From Trichomonas vaginalis G3 (taxonomy: Eukaryota; Parabasalia; Trichomonadida; Trichomonadidae), in contig NC_067208.1 of the NCBI RefSeq assembly GCF_026262505.1, positions 15,695,962 through 15,759,961 on the forward strand: a stretch of DNA of 64,000 bases. Reading direction: 5' to 3'. Numbering within the stretch: the first letter of the stretch is position 1; each line of letters begins with the position of its first letter. This document shows, in pieces, positions 7,291 to 16,032 of this stretch. Under the pieces are notes generated by a model, which was not told the origin of the DNA, searched no databases, and worked only from the letters and a program-made list of their open reading frames with translations. The translations under genes were made by a program, and so were the position numbers.

Positions 7291-9235
7291 CAAAACATAT
7301 ACGATGAAGAAATCATGACAAAACATTTACGATGAAGTCATGACAAAGCATATACGATTAAATCTTGACAAAACATATACGAAGAAGTCATGACAAAGCA
7401 TATACGAAGAAGTCTTGACAAAACATATACGATGAAGTCATGACAAAACATATACGATGAAATCATGACAAAACATATACGATGAAGTCATGACAAAGCA
7501 TATACGATGAAGTCATGACAAAACATATACGATGAAATCATGACAAAACATTTACGATGAAGTCTTGACAAAACATATACGATGAAGTCATGACAAAACA
7601 TATACGATGAAATCATGACAAAACATATACGATGAAGTCATGACAAAGCATATACGATGAAGTCATGACAAAACATATACGATGAAATCATGACAAAACA
7701 TTTACGATGAAGTCATGACAAAACATATACGATGAAGTCATGACAAAACATATACGTTCAGTACGATGAAATCATGACAAAACATTTACGAAGAAGTCAT
7801 GACAAAGCATATACGAAGAAGTTTTGACAAAGCATATACGATGAAGTCATGACAAAGCATATACGATTAAATCATGACAAAACATTTACGAAGAAGTCAT
7901 GACAAAACATATACGATGAAGTCATGACAAAACATATACGATGAAGTCATGACAAAGCATTTACGATGAAGTCATGACAAAACATTTACGATGAAGTCAT
8001 GACAAAACATTTACGTTCATTACGAAGAAGTCTTGACAAAACATATACGATGAAATCATGACAAAACATTTACGATGAAGAAGTCATGACAAAACATGTA
8101 CGATGAAATCATGACAAAACATATACGATGAAATCATGACAAAACATTTACGATGAAGTCATGACAAAACATTTACGATGAAGTCATGACAAAACATTTA
8201 CGTTTATGTTTGACAAAACATTTACGATGAAGTCATGACAAAACATATACGAAGAAGTCTTGACAAAACATATACGATGAAGTCATGACAAAACATATAC
8301 GATGAAGTCATGACAAAACATGTACGATGAAGTTTTGACAAAACATTTACGTTCATTACGAAGAAGTCATGACAAAACATTTACGATGAAGTCATGACAA
8401 AACATATACGATGAAGTCATGACAAAACATATACGATGAAGTCATGACAAAGCATATACGATGAAGTCTTGACAAACATATACGATGAAATCATGACAAA
8501 ACATATACGATGAAGTCATGACAAAACATATACGATGAAATCATGACAAAACATATACGATGAAATCATGACAAAACATTTACGATGAAGTCATGACAAA
8601 ACATTTACGTTTATGTTTGACAAAACATTTACGATGAAGTCATGACAAAACATATACGAAGAAGTCATGACAAAACATATACGAAGAAGTCTTGACAAAA
8701 CATATACGATGAAGTCATGACAAAGCATATACGATGAAATCATGACAAAACATATACGAAGAAGTCATGACAAAACATATACGAAGAAGTCATGACAAAA
8801 CATATACGATGAAATCATGACAAAACATATACGATGAAATCATGACAAAACATATACGATGAAGTCTTGACAAAACATATACGAAGAAGTCATGACAAAA
8901 CATATACGATGAAATCATGACAAAACATATACGATGAAGTCATGACAAAGCATATACGATGAAGTCATGACAAAACATATACGATGAAATCATGACAAAA
9001 CATATACGATGAAGTCATGACAAAACATTTACGATGAAGTCATGACAAAACATTTACGTTTATGTTTGACAAAACATTTACGATGAAGTCATGACAAAAC
9101 ATATACGAAGAAGTCATGACAAAACATATACGAAGAAGTCATGACAAAACATTTACGTTTATGTTTGACAAAGCATTTACGATGAAGTCATGACAAAACA
9201 TATACGAAGAAATCATAACAAAACATTTATGTTAT
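7291..9235 (+). repeat. Tandem array of ~25-bp units, second part
   Basis: The same unit in the same direction as in the first part, more homogeneous, mostly CATATACGATGAAGTCATGA followed by CAAAA. Local higher-order copies are seen (for example around 7.44-7.73 kb). It lacks the palindromic blocks. It ends near 9235, where the sequence changes to GTTAGTGTTG-type repeats. Confidence 0.9.
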
Positions 9236-9301
9236 ACAGTAATGTTAGTCATGAATGTTTGTCCTACGTGTTGGCGTTAGTGTTGAAAAATAATGTTTGT
9301 C

Positions 9302-9427
9302 CTACATGAAGCCGTACAAGCGTTTGAATTTGTTTATGAATAAGATTACACTCTTGTTTTCTGTATCTATCATACAAACATAAGCAGCACCTGTTTTTGT
9401 AAAGGAGACTTTGAAACGCTTATGAAA
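9302..9427 (-). pseudogene. Relic of the HNH-endonuclease tail domain
   Basis: On the minus strand about 40 codons encode KRFKVSFTKTGAAYVCMIDT and then SVILFINKFKRLYGFM with a stop. This matches the end of the HNH endonuclease at 62752 (RKLQVCFTKADYAYVYARDT, then VRLFLNKFKKLYG). Only the last part of the domain remains; upstream it runs into the 48-bp repeats. It shows that the same accessory domain once stood here. Confidence 0.6.
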
Positions 9428-10141
9428 GACAGTGAGGAGGTCATACATGAGAACAGTGATGAAATAGTTCATGAGAACAGTGAGGAGGTCATACATGAGA
9501 ACAGTGATGAAATAGTTCATGAGAACAGTGAGGAGGTCGTTCATGAGAACAGTGATGAAATAGTTCATGAGAACAGTGAGGAGGTCGTTCATGAGAACAG
9601 TGATGAAATAGTTCATGAGAACAGTGAGGAGGTCATACATGAGAACAGTGATGAAATAGTTCACGAGAACAGTGAGGAGGTCGTTCATGAGAACAGTGAT
9701 GAAATAGTTCATGAGAACAGTGAGGAGGTCATACATGAGAACAGTGATGAAATAGTTCATGAGAACAGTGAGGAGGTCGTTCATGAGAACAGTGATGAAA
9801 TAGTTCATGAGAACAGTGAGGAGGTCATACATGAGAACAGTGATGAAATAGTTCACGAGAACAGTGAGGAGGTCATACATGAGAACAGTGTTGAAATAGT
9901 TCACGATGTCGTTCGTGAAGAAGCCATTGCAACAAAGAATGTTATAAAGGATTTCATAGAACTTAACAAGGAGGAGTTTAAAGAAGGCTATGAAGTGAAA
10001 AGATGTGAAGAAGATTTCTTGGCGTATTTGAAGAAAAAGAGACTAAAACCAATGGCTCAAAATAAGTTTCAATCGATGTTTGAAAAGAAACGTTTGAGCT
10101 ATGGTGGTGTAAGAAGCACATATTACTTTGTTAAGAAGTGA
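9422..10141 (+). CDS. Repeat protein (16-residue units) with possible winged-helix tail
   Basis: 239 residues. Residues about 2-160 are about ten near-identical copies of a 16-residue unit (SDEIVHENSEEVIHEN) encoded by a 48-bp DNA repeat. Acidic residues and His/Asn alternate, which fits a helical or elongated acidic spacer. The tail (about 165-239) is different: FKEGYEVKRCEEDFLAYLKK, QNKFQSMFEKKRL and a final YYFVKK. That spacing resembles the C-terminal helix-turn-helix end of the SF3 helicase at 35141 (DDYKQYCQEYGY ... RTFLANVKSLL), so a DNA-binding tail is possible (inference). The minus strand through the repeat is also open. The DNA identity of the units points to recent expansion. Confidence 0.5.
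   Translation: MKDSEEVIHENSDEIVHENSEEVIHENSDEIVHENSEEVVHENSDEIVHENSEEVVHENSDEIVHENSEEVIHENSDEIVHENSEEVVHENSDEIVHENSEEVIHENSDEIVHENSEEVVHENSDEIVHENSEEVIHENSDEIVHENSEEVIHENSVEIVHDVVREEAIATKNVIKDFIELNKEEFKEGYEVKRCEEDFLAYLKKKRLKPMAQNKFQSMFEKKRLSYGGVRSTYYFVKK
9440..9905. repeat. 48-bp coding tandem repeat
   Basis: Unit of the type AGTGATGAAATAGTTCATGA plus GAACAGTGAGGAGGTC and CATGAGAAC; each unit is two diverged 24-base halves. About ten copies with few differences. The repeat has no stop in the coding frame and is open on the minus strand too. Confidence 0.9.
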
Positions 10142-10320
10142 GGACATTTATTTTTGTCGTTAGTGTTGGAGTTTGTGGTTGTTGTTAGTGTTTGTCATTT
10201 GTGCTGAAGTTAGTACTTGATGTTAGTGTTGGAGTTTGTGTTTGTTGTTAGCGTTTGTCATTTGTGCTGAAGTTAGTACTTGATGTTAGTGTTGGAGTTT
10301 GTGTTTGTTGTTAGTGAGAG
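10142..10320. repeat. GTTAGTG-type tandem repeat, ~68-bp unit
   Basis: Units such as GTTAGTGTTGGAGTTTGTGT, TTGTTGTTAGTGTTTGTC and ATTTGTGCTGAAGTTAGTAC recur two to three times. Shorter GTTAGTG motifs also follow the gene ends at 3.85 kb and 10.77 kb. Confidence 0.75.
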
Positions 10321-10680
10321 AATAAATTAAATCATGAACTTTGCCATGGTCTCTGTCCCTAGTAGTTTTCATTATCTCACAGAGTTAATGAAAGTCATAC
10401 TTTCTATCAGATGAAGCATGCAGATGAACATAATGAAAGTTAGTGAGTTTGCCACGAGTTATGAATAAAATATTGGCATATTAGATGAGATAGCTGATGA
10501 AACAGATGAAGATAAATTAAATCTTGGACTTTGCCACACTCTGTCCCTAGTTCCTCAAAATCCTTGACAACGTTGCTTAGAAATTTTGGTTCAAAACCTC
10601 ATCTGATTTTAATCTGTTATGCTACCTGTTAAGTTTCGCGAGATTATAAATGTCATGGAGTTATATAAAAAGGAGGGACA
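10321..10680. other. Gene-free stretch with a short dispersed repeat
   Basis: No gene is seen. AAATTAAATC followed by GAACTTTGCCATGGTCTCTG or GGACTTTGCCACACTCTGTC, then CCTAGT, occurs twice (near 10325 and 10512). The rest is plain AT-rich sequence. Confidence 0.5.
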
Positions 10681-10689
10681 GCAGCGATA

Positions 10690-10935
10690 CTGAAGAATAT
10701 GAAGTATTGTGTGAAGCACAGCAATGGGAGGAGTTGCAATACTTTTGTAAGTGAGAACGTTTATTTTTACATTAGTGAAGTCGTTTGTGAAAACATTAGT
10801 GAATTCGTTAGTGAAGTCGTTAGTGAAGTCGTTTATGTTGTAAAATATACGTTAACATTTTTGTAAAGTGTCAAATTCACATAACAAGGGAACGCAGTGC
10901 CTCCGTACCCAAGATAGTCATACTAACTAATTTAG
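10690..10935. repeat. Diverged copy of the M1 end block
   Basis: Corresponds to 3735-4012, with the same tail codons for CEAQQWEELQYFCK and stop, the GTTAGTGAAGTCG repeats, AGTGCCTCCGTAC and CATACTAACTA. It is followed by the integrase region instead of galactokinase. The long inverted repeat of the first copy is not kept here. Confidence 0.6.
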
Positions 10936-11038
10936 ATCAATTTCGAAAAACACACTTAAAGCAGCATACACAAATGCAAATTTAACGCCCCCAAACGTTA
11001 AACCTGGTCCGGCACCAGATGATATTACTCCTGAAAAT

Positions 11039-11782
11039 TTGCAATATGTTCTCCAAAAATTTCAGGAATATAAGTGCGGAATCCAAAAGATGTTTTGGCG
11101 TTTAAACATGGATCAAAATGTTTATTCAGTTTCCTACAATAAACTCAGAAGAATTTACAGTAATTTGGAGATCAAAGAACCAAAAAGTGACAGGCCCCCT
11201 CAAAAATATTATACGCCATATGAAGCAACAAAACCTGATACCATATGGCATGTAGATGTTCATTTTTTATACGGTTCACAGAGGTTACCTGTTTATGGTA
11301 TAATAGACGATAAATCTCGGTTTTTGTTGGCTTTAAAAATTTTGCCAAATAAATCTTCCGAATCTACAACAAGAGTTGCCGAAGAAACGATTGGCTTATA
11401 TCAGAAGCCATTTTGTTTCTGGTCCGACAACGGGGGAGAGAATATGTGCCAATTTTATAATTGGCTCATGCGAAACAACATTCAAATCCGCCACACTCTC
11501 CCCCATATGCCGCACCAGAACGGCAAGATTGAAAGGCTCTGGCCGTCTCTTGAAAGAAATGTCGGCCGGTCTTCAAATGCAAAACAAATTCATGAATTTT
11601 TTGATAAATTCAGGAAAAATTACAACTCAGTACCACATAAAACCCTTCCCAAAAAGGGTTTTCGCCCCATGACTCCAGAAGAGTGTTACAATGAGACACC
11701 ACATTGGAAACAGGGTGAAACGCCATTTTGGAGAGTTATGATTGATGGACACTTCGAAATCAAAGAAATACTGAACCATTGA
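11039..11782 (+). CDS. Retroviral-type integrase core (rve), Maverick-type, probably incomplete
   Basis: A frame of about 247 residues with ATG candidates at 11090 and 11108; coding similarity appears to start earlier without an ATG, so the front end looks missing. The catalytic triad is visible: Asp in WHVDVHFL (residue about 73), Asp in FWSDNGGENM (about 130) and Glu in NGKIERLW (about 165), a D,D-34-E spacing. The flanking PHMPHQNGKIERLW is the classic rve signature. Polintons use this enzyme to insert into host DNA. It lies between the duplicated M1 end block and the hairpin array. It could belong to M1 or to another integrase-bearing element. Confidence 0.8.
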   Translation: MQYVLQKFQEYKCGIQKMFWRLNMDQNVYSVSYNKLRRIYSNLEIKEPKSDRPPQKYYTPYEATKPDTIWHVDVHFLYGSQRLPVYGIIDDKSRFLLALKILPNKSSESTTRVAEETIGLYQKPFCFWSDNGGENMCQFYNWLMRNNIQIRHTLPHMPHQNGKIERLWPSLERNVGRSSNAKQIHEFFDKFRKNYNSVPHKTLPKKGFRPMTPEECYNETPHWKQGETPFWRVMIDGHFEIKEILNH

Positions 11783-11860
11783 ATACACAATTACGAATAA
11801 ACGCTTAATTTTTATAAAAATCTTATTACATTTTTCCTGAATTTTTAAATTGTACAATAA

Positions 11861-11915
11861 AGATGGAAGGCTTTGGGGTACATATTAATATAATATACCT
11901 CAAAGCCTTCCATCT
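11861..11915. repeat. Hairpin 1 (X type)
   Basis: Arms AGATGGAAGGCTTTGGGGTA and TACCTCAAAGCCTTCCATCT, one mismatch that would be G-U in RNA; AT-only loop of about 15 bases. Confidence 0.9.
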
Positions 11916-11922
11916 CCACTAC

Positions 11923-11978
11923 AAATGGGAGAAACTTTGTCCGAATAGTTTAACATTCGGACAAAGTTTCTCCCATTT
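11923..11978. repeat. Hairpin 2 (Y type)
   Basis: The left arm begins AAATGGGAGAAACTTTGTCC and the right arm ends GGACAAAGTTTCTCCCATTT; perfect pairing extends inward over CGAAT/ATTCG. Confidence 0.9.
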
Positions 11979-11980
11979 TA

Positions 11981-12045
11981 AGAAGGAATTGCAGGGTAAG
12001 AGGTACATAGTATGAATATATACCTATTACCCTGCAATTCCTTCT
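11981..12045. repeat. Hairpin 3 (X type)
   Basis: The left arm begins AGAAGGAATTGCAGGGTAAG and continues AGGTA; the right arm ends TACCCTGCAATTCCTTCT. Confidence 0.9.
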
Positions 12046-12046
12046 A

Positions 12047-12104
12047 GAAAGTTCCAAAACTTTGGGTTAATTGCAAGACATTAACCCAAAGTTTTGGAAC
12101 TTTC
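12047..12104. repeat. Hairpin 4 (Y type)
   Basis: The left arm begins GAAAGTTCCAAAACTTTGGG; the right arm ends CCCAAAGTTTTGGAACTTTC. Pairing continues over TTAA/TTAA. Confidence 0.9.
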
Positions 12105-12106
12105 AA

Positions 12107-12169
12107 GTGGAGATGGAAGGCTTTGGGGTACATATTAATATAATATACCTCAAAGCCTTCCATCTCCAC
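12107..12169. repeat. Hairpin 5 (X type, copy of hairpin 1 with longer stem)
   Basis: Same inner sequence and loop as hairpin 1, but the stem extends four more pairs (GTGGAGATGG against CCATCTCCAC). Confidence 0.9.
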
Positions 12170-12172
12170 TAC

Positions 12173-12229
12173 AAATGGGAGAAACTTTGTCCGAATAGTT
12201 TAACATTCAGAGAAAGTTTCCCAGCTATC
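12173..12229. repeat. Hairpin 6 (Y type, hybrid)
   Basis: The left arm equals that of hairpin 2 and the right arm equals that of hairpin 10, so the stem is imperfect. The switch lies in the loop region, which suggests recombination between two hairpins of the array. Confidence 0.85.
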
Positions 12230-12231
12230 AA

Positions 12232-12294
12232 GAGGGAATTGTTCCTTATGAGGTATATAGTTATAATGTATACCTCATAAGGAACAATTCCCTC
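12232..12294. repeat. Hairpin 7 (X type)
   Basis: Perfect stem of about 26 bp beginning GAGGGAATTGTTCCTTATGA, closing with GGTATA/TATACC around an 11-base loop. Confidence 0.9.
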
Positions 12295-12297
12295 CTT

Positions 12298-12353
12298 AAA
12301 ACGAGAAAACTTGTTCGAAATTGTTTATCATTTCGAACAAGTTTTCTCGTTTT
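12298..12353. repeat. Hairpin 8 (Y type)
   Basis: The left arm begins AAAACGAGAAAACTTGTTCG; the right arm ends CGAACAAGTTTTCTCGTTTT; perfect. Confidence 0.9.
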
Positions 12354-12358
12354 TAATA

Positions 12359-12417
12359 AGAAACTAAAGGCTATGAGGCACTGATTATATATTAGTGCCT
12401 CACAGCCTTTAGTTTCT
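12359..12417. repeat. Hairpin 9 (X type)
   Basis: The left arm begins AGAAACTAAAGGCTATGAGG and continues CACT; the right arm starts AGTGCCTCACAGCC and ends TTTAGTTTCT; one mismatch. Confidence 0.9.
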
Positions 12418-12421
12418 AATA

Positions 12422-12479
12422 GATAGCTGGGAAACTTTCTCCAAATGATAAGTTATTCAGAGAAAGTTTCCCAGCTATC
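12422..12479. repeat. Hairpin 10 (Y type)
   Basis: The left arm begins GATAGCTGGGAAACTTTCTC; the right arm ends GAGAAAGTTTCCCAGCTATC; perfect outer stem. Confidence 0.9.
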
Positions 12480-12481
12480 AA

Positions 12482-12544
12482 GAGGGAATTGTTCCTTATG
12501 AGGTATATAGTTATAATGTATACCTCATAAGGAACAATTCCCTC
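12482..12544. repeat. Hairpin 11 (X type, copy of hairpin 7)
   Basis: Identical to hairpin 7. The array ends here and ordinary AT-rich sequence follows. Confidence 0.9.
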
Positions 12545-13555
12545 ATTAAAATCGTAGATATTTTTTACTTATTACTCATGCTTTCAAAATCACAATCCTC
12601 TGAAAAGTTATTTTTTATTAAGAATTTAGAATTTTGATAAATACCTTTTTTCAATTTGATATAATACTTATATATTTTCAAAAAGACATTTTGAAAAGAT
12701 ATCTCAAAAGTTCTCTGAAAACCTATTTTTGATTAATTTTGAGAAATATCCGTATTAAATTAATCAATAAATTCATTCAACACTACTTTAATTTTTAAAT
12801 TCAAAAAATTATATGTGCTTCTTAAAATGTCTCACAAAAATTTTATTATAAAATTATATACAATATTAAAAATCCCACAACATTTTTTTACTTTACATAA
12901 TCGTACTTCCTCGACGATTAATTTCCCCTCAATTCCTATCGTTGACCGAACTTAGCATGCAACAATACCAATATTACTACTAGTAATATTAATGAATTAC
13001 TTACCGACCAAGAAGATTGTTTTATCCATAAATTCGGTTCCAATACTTTATTCCCCATCATTCTTTCAAAAACAGTTCTCAAAAATTGAATTACTGTCAT
13101 CTCGATCGTTAGCGGCATCTAATTATAGGCAAATACATGCGATATTTTTGGATTTTTTCAAAGCGAAATATATTCAAAATGAATGAAACAATTTGCATTT
13201 AAAAGGTTTGTCTTAATTGTTACACAATATTATAATTCCCTTCATAGCGTATGCGATAGAAATTAATTCAATGTTACCCAAAGCCAATTGTTAAAAAAAA
13301 ATTGTTGATTGAACAAGATTCTCTGAGTTTTGCTATTGGTGCAGCAATTAAATACGTGGCCTATTAATTTTGAAAATTGAAAGAAAATGCTAGCGTTCAA
13401 TTCAAATTAAATAAATAATTCAGAATTTATTGAGAAGGAATTACGGTTATTAACAGGTTAATATTTTATTAATATATATAAATTCAACAAAAATTAAAGA
13501 AATGATAATAAAAATGGTTTTGGTCTCAATTGAATTGACAAGAAAAATATTATTA
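12545..13555. other. AT-rich intergenic DNA between hairpin array and host genes
   Basis: No convincing gene. Short frames near 12.94-13.19 kb lack any recognisable motif. The stretch holds the boundary between the mobile region and host DNA, but I see no clear terminal repeat or target duplication. Confidence 0.5.
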
Positions 13556-13560
13556 TCATT
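13556..13560 (+). promoter_or_regulatory. Trichomonad initiator (Inr) of the pyrophosphatase gene
   Basis: TCATT lies three bases before the ATG and fits the trichomonad Inr consensus TCAYW, with transcription starting at its A. It supports the ATG at 13563 as the start and a leader of only about five bases. Confidence 0.6.
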
Positions 13561-13562
13561 TA

Positions 13563-14276
13563 ATGACTGTTCAGATCGCTGACGAGGTCGATGATCATGT
13601 TGTTATGAAGGACGGCCTTCTTATTTCTAAGGAGGATAAGGAATATCATGATTACATGGATTCACTTTATCAAAAGATCGGTGGCCAGAAGAAACAAATC
13701 ACATGCCCAACAGAAAGAACATTATCTGTTGCTCACCCATGGCATGGCGTTCCAATCGGCCCATCATATCCAGATATTGTATCAGCTGTAATCGAAATCC
13801 CAGCTTTATCTCGTGTTAAAACAGAACTTGATAAGCCATCTGGTCTTCTCAAGGTCGACAGAATTCTCCACTCATCAGTTATCTATCCAGCTAACTACGG
13901 TTTCATTCCAGAAACACTTGCAGAAGATAATGACCCACTTGATATTCTCGTCCTCTGCCAGCTTTCTGTTCCACCGCTTTCATTGATGAAAGTCAGACCA
14001 ATCGGTATTATGCCAATGGTTGATGGTGGAGATCCAGATGATAAGATCATCGCTGTTGCAGTTTCAGATCCAGAATACAACATTTACTACGATGTTAGCG
14101 AGCTCCCACCATTCAAGCTTCTCATGATCAACCAATTCTTCAACGATTACAAGACTCTTGAGCGCAAGGAAGTCCGCACATTCAAACCAATGGGTGCTGG
14201 CCACGCAAAGAGGATCATCAAGCAATGCTATGATATGTATCATACACACTTCAAGGTTGATGCTCCAAAACAATAG
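13563..14276 (+). CDS. Soluble inorganic pyrophosphatase (family I)
   Basis: 237 residues, close to the usual eukaryotic length. It hydrolyses pyrophosphate to two phosphates in the cytosol, with Mg2+, and pulls biosynthetic reactions forward. The signature EDNDPLDILVL (residues 121-131) holds the metal-binding Asp residues of the D-x-D-P-x-D motif. It is preceded by YPANYGFIPETL (108-119), and DKII and the final FKPMGAGHAKRII fit the family. The N-terminus (about 45 residues) is an extension before the catalytic core. The start is fixed by the Inr just upstream. Codon use is more GC-rich than in the neighbouring ankyrin genes, as expected for a well-expressed gene. Confidence 0.92.
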   Translation: MTVQIADEVDDHVVMKDGLLISKEDKEYHDYMDSLYQKIGGQKKQITCPTERTLSVAHPWHGVPIGPSYPDIVSAVIEIPALSRVKTELDKPSGLLKVDRILHSSVIYPANYGFIPETLAEDNDPLDILVLCQLSVPPLSLMKVRPIGIMPMVDGGDPDDKIIAVAVSDPEYNIYYDVSELPPFKLLMINQFFNDYKTLERKEVRTFKPMGAGHAKRIIKQCYDMYHTHFKVDAPKQ

Positions 14277-14760
14277 AAAAATTGAACTTTTCATAGAACG
14301 GGTTAATAAATAGAACTGATTATGTATTACATTTTATTATATTTTGGATAACATATAGTTTTTTGTCAGTTTCATATCATTAAAGAACATTTCTCATGAT
14401 TTCGATTATAAATTGTTCTTTTAACATCACTTCTGAATGCCATTGACATTAGATGTGAATATCATTTCCTTCTATTTGAGAAATATTCATCAATTTTAAA
14501 ATGTAGTCTTTTTTATAAAATTTTTAAAGCTTGATATTAGGTAGTGATTAGACATTTTCAATAAAAACATGAAATATGCTAAACAATTATCTCTCACCAT
14601 ATGAATTATCAATTTTATTTCATTGAAATATTAATACCCGAATTTCATTAAATACTATAAACATGTGCATCAATCTCTTTTCACGTAATTCACTACGACT
14701 CATCAGTTACTATTTAAATATTAATCTCTAGATTTTGGAATAATTTTTTGAGGAATAATC
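14277..14760. other. AT-rich intergenic region
   Basis: No gene or repeat seen between the pyrophosphatase and the transporter. GACTCATCAGTTACTATT near 14698 contains TCA-type initiator-like words, but none is decisive. Confidence 0.5.
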
Positions 14761-16032
14761 ATGTCTGGCAACTATTTAATGCAAGGCCAATCCTTCATTA
14801 AAATGAACTTTCTATTGCAAGACAAAAAAATGCGAAACCATCATGATCGATTGGATATATTTTGTCACTTTTTTCACGATATAAAATTTATGAGAAACGC
14901 CGTTCCTCACCGTAAAATTTTCAAAATATTACATCTTATCTTTCTTTTTGCAGCCGGTTCCATCTATCCTGTTTTAAACAACTTTCTTTTAAAGTATGCT
15001 TTCACTTATAAGTACGGTCTCGAATTAACTTTCCAAAATCCATGGTTTATCAACACCGCGATATCATTTGGTCTTACATTGCTTTTAATTGTATCCGTTA
15101 TCAAGCGATGCACATGTCCTGCCTCCAAAAATGACCAATCTCCTCGTGGAATACACCTTTTCCGTATAGTTGGAATGCCATCAGTACTCTTTCTTGTATC
15201 ATCATCACTCCAGAGTTACGCTTTGATGTATATGGTGACTACAGTCTGGCAATTATTCCATGGCTTTACAATTTTATTCACAACCTTGTTTGCAGTTACA
15301 TACAGACACCAGAGATTATTCTTGGTTGACTGGCTTGGTCTCTTTATTACTGTCGCTGGAATCTGTCTTGCAGGCGTTGCAACAATGATCAGAGGTATTG
15401 CCGATAATAATACATCAATTTACCAACTCTTCATATCCTTCTTGCTAGTTATTGTTTCCCATGGTTTCAGATCCTTCCAAACAATTAAAGAAGAAGAATT
15501 AACTCATGATAAACTTGCAGAACCAATAGAAGTAGCTGCATACGAAGGAGTATGGACATTCTTCTTCAACCTATGCATTTGCACCCCTGTAATCAATGCA
15601 GTTCCACGTTCTTATGGAGTTGGAATTTATGAGAATTCAAAACTTTGCATTGAGAGGCTAAAATACTCATCACAACTCTGCTTATTCTTATTCGGTCTCG
15701 TTCTTACAGCATCGATCTATTTCTACTGCGGTATTGTAATTACATCTTATTCTTCAGCTATTCACCGTAATATGTACGAAATGGTTCGTCCATTCTTCGT
15801 TTGGGCATTCTCTGTAATGACATACTACTTAGCAAAGAACCATACTGCAGGAGAAAAAGTTGATAAATATTCAATCGTCGAATTATCAGGATTCTTCCTC
15901 GCAGTCCTTGGAACATTGATATACAACAGATTTATCAAACTCCCATGCTTCATTTATAACGAACTCGTTGATTATGGAAACGGAGGTGCCGGCGGCAGTG
16001 ATGATTCAGTGACTCGCGACCTTATTCCATAA
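14761..16032 (+). CDS. SLC35F6-like transporter of the drug/metabolite superfamily
   Basis: 423 residues with about ten hydrophobic segments, a cytosolic N-terminus of about 55 residues and a short polar tail. The segment TTVWQLFHGFTILFTTLFAV (about residues 160-179) and the late ITSYSSAIHRNMYEMVRPFF (about 330) match the two half-repeats of SLC35F-type proteins, where an Arg follows the Ser-rich stretch. Family members sit in Golgi, lysosome or plasma membranes and several are nucleotide-sugar-transporter relatives; the substrate is unknown here. The first ATG is directly preceded by AATAATC, so the initiator may overlap the start codon. No neighbour explains its role. Confidence 0.7.
   Translation: MSGNYLMQGQSFIKMNFLLQDKKMRNHHDRLDIFCHFFHDIKFMRNAVPHRKIFKILHLIFLFAAGSIYPVLNNFLLKYAFTYKYGLELTFQNPWFINTAISFGLTLLLIVSVIKRCTCPASKNDQSPRGIHLFRIVGMPSVLFLVSSSLQSYALMYMVTTVWQLFHGFTILFTTLFAVTYRHQRLFLVDWLGLFITVAGICLAGVATMIRGIADNNTSIYQLFISFLLVIVSHGFRSFQTIKEEELTHDKLAEPIEVAAYEGVWTFFFNLCICTPVINAVPRSYGVGIYENSKLCIERLKYSSQLCLFLFGLVLTASIYFYCGIVITSYSSAIHRNMYEMVRPFFVWAFSVMTYYLAKNHTAGEKVDKYSIVELSGFFLAVLGTLIYNRFIKLPCFIYNELVDYGNGGAGGSDDSVTRDLIP

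Larger units (their letters stand above)
11861..12544. repeat. Array of eleven consecutive long inverted repeats in two alternating families
   Basis: Eleven inverted repeats of 55-65 bases stand almost end to end with 0-7 bases between them. Odd-numbered ones (X) carry GAGGTA or GAGGCA next to the loop; even-numbered ones (Y) carry AAACTT in the stem. Stems are about 20-26 bp and mostly perfect, and loops are about 8-15 bases. Most stems differ in sequence, so pairing is conserved rather than sequence. Two X types occur twice, and one Y combines the left arm of one hairpin with the right arm of another. It starts about 80 bases after the integrase stop. No known repeat class matches from what I can see. 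Confidence 0.9.

Noticed and set aside
4551-9235. The 25-bp array as a CRISPR
   Set aside because: Units abut with no unique spacers, there are no cas genes, and the setting is eukaryotic.
9238-10340. GTTAGTG repeats as telomeric or subtelomeric DNA
   Set aside because: The unit is long and irregular, oriented with gene ends, and host genes follow on one side and Maverick DNA on the other.
12071-12280. Short open frame of 69 codons inside the hairpin array
   Set aside because: It runs through loops and stems of several hairpins and has no protein character.
11861-12544. The hairpin array as a row of tRNA genes or simple terminators
   Set aside because: No clover-leaf, no A/B box pattern, stems too long and even, and no genes between the hairpins.
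12936-13186. Small genes in the AT-rich stretch before the pyrophosphatase
   Set aside because: Frames of about 60 codons on both strands without motif, leader or composition of real genes.
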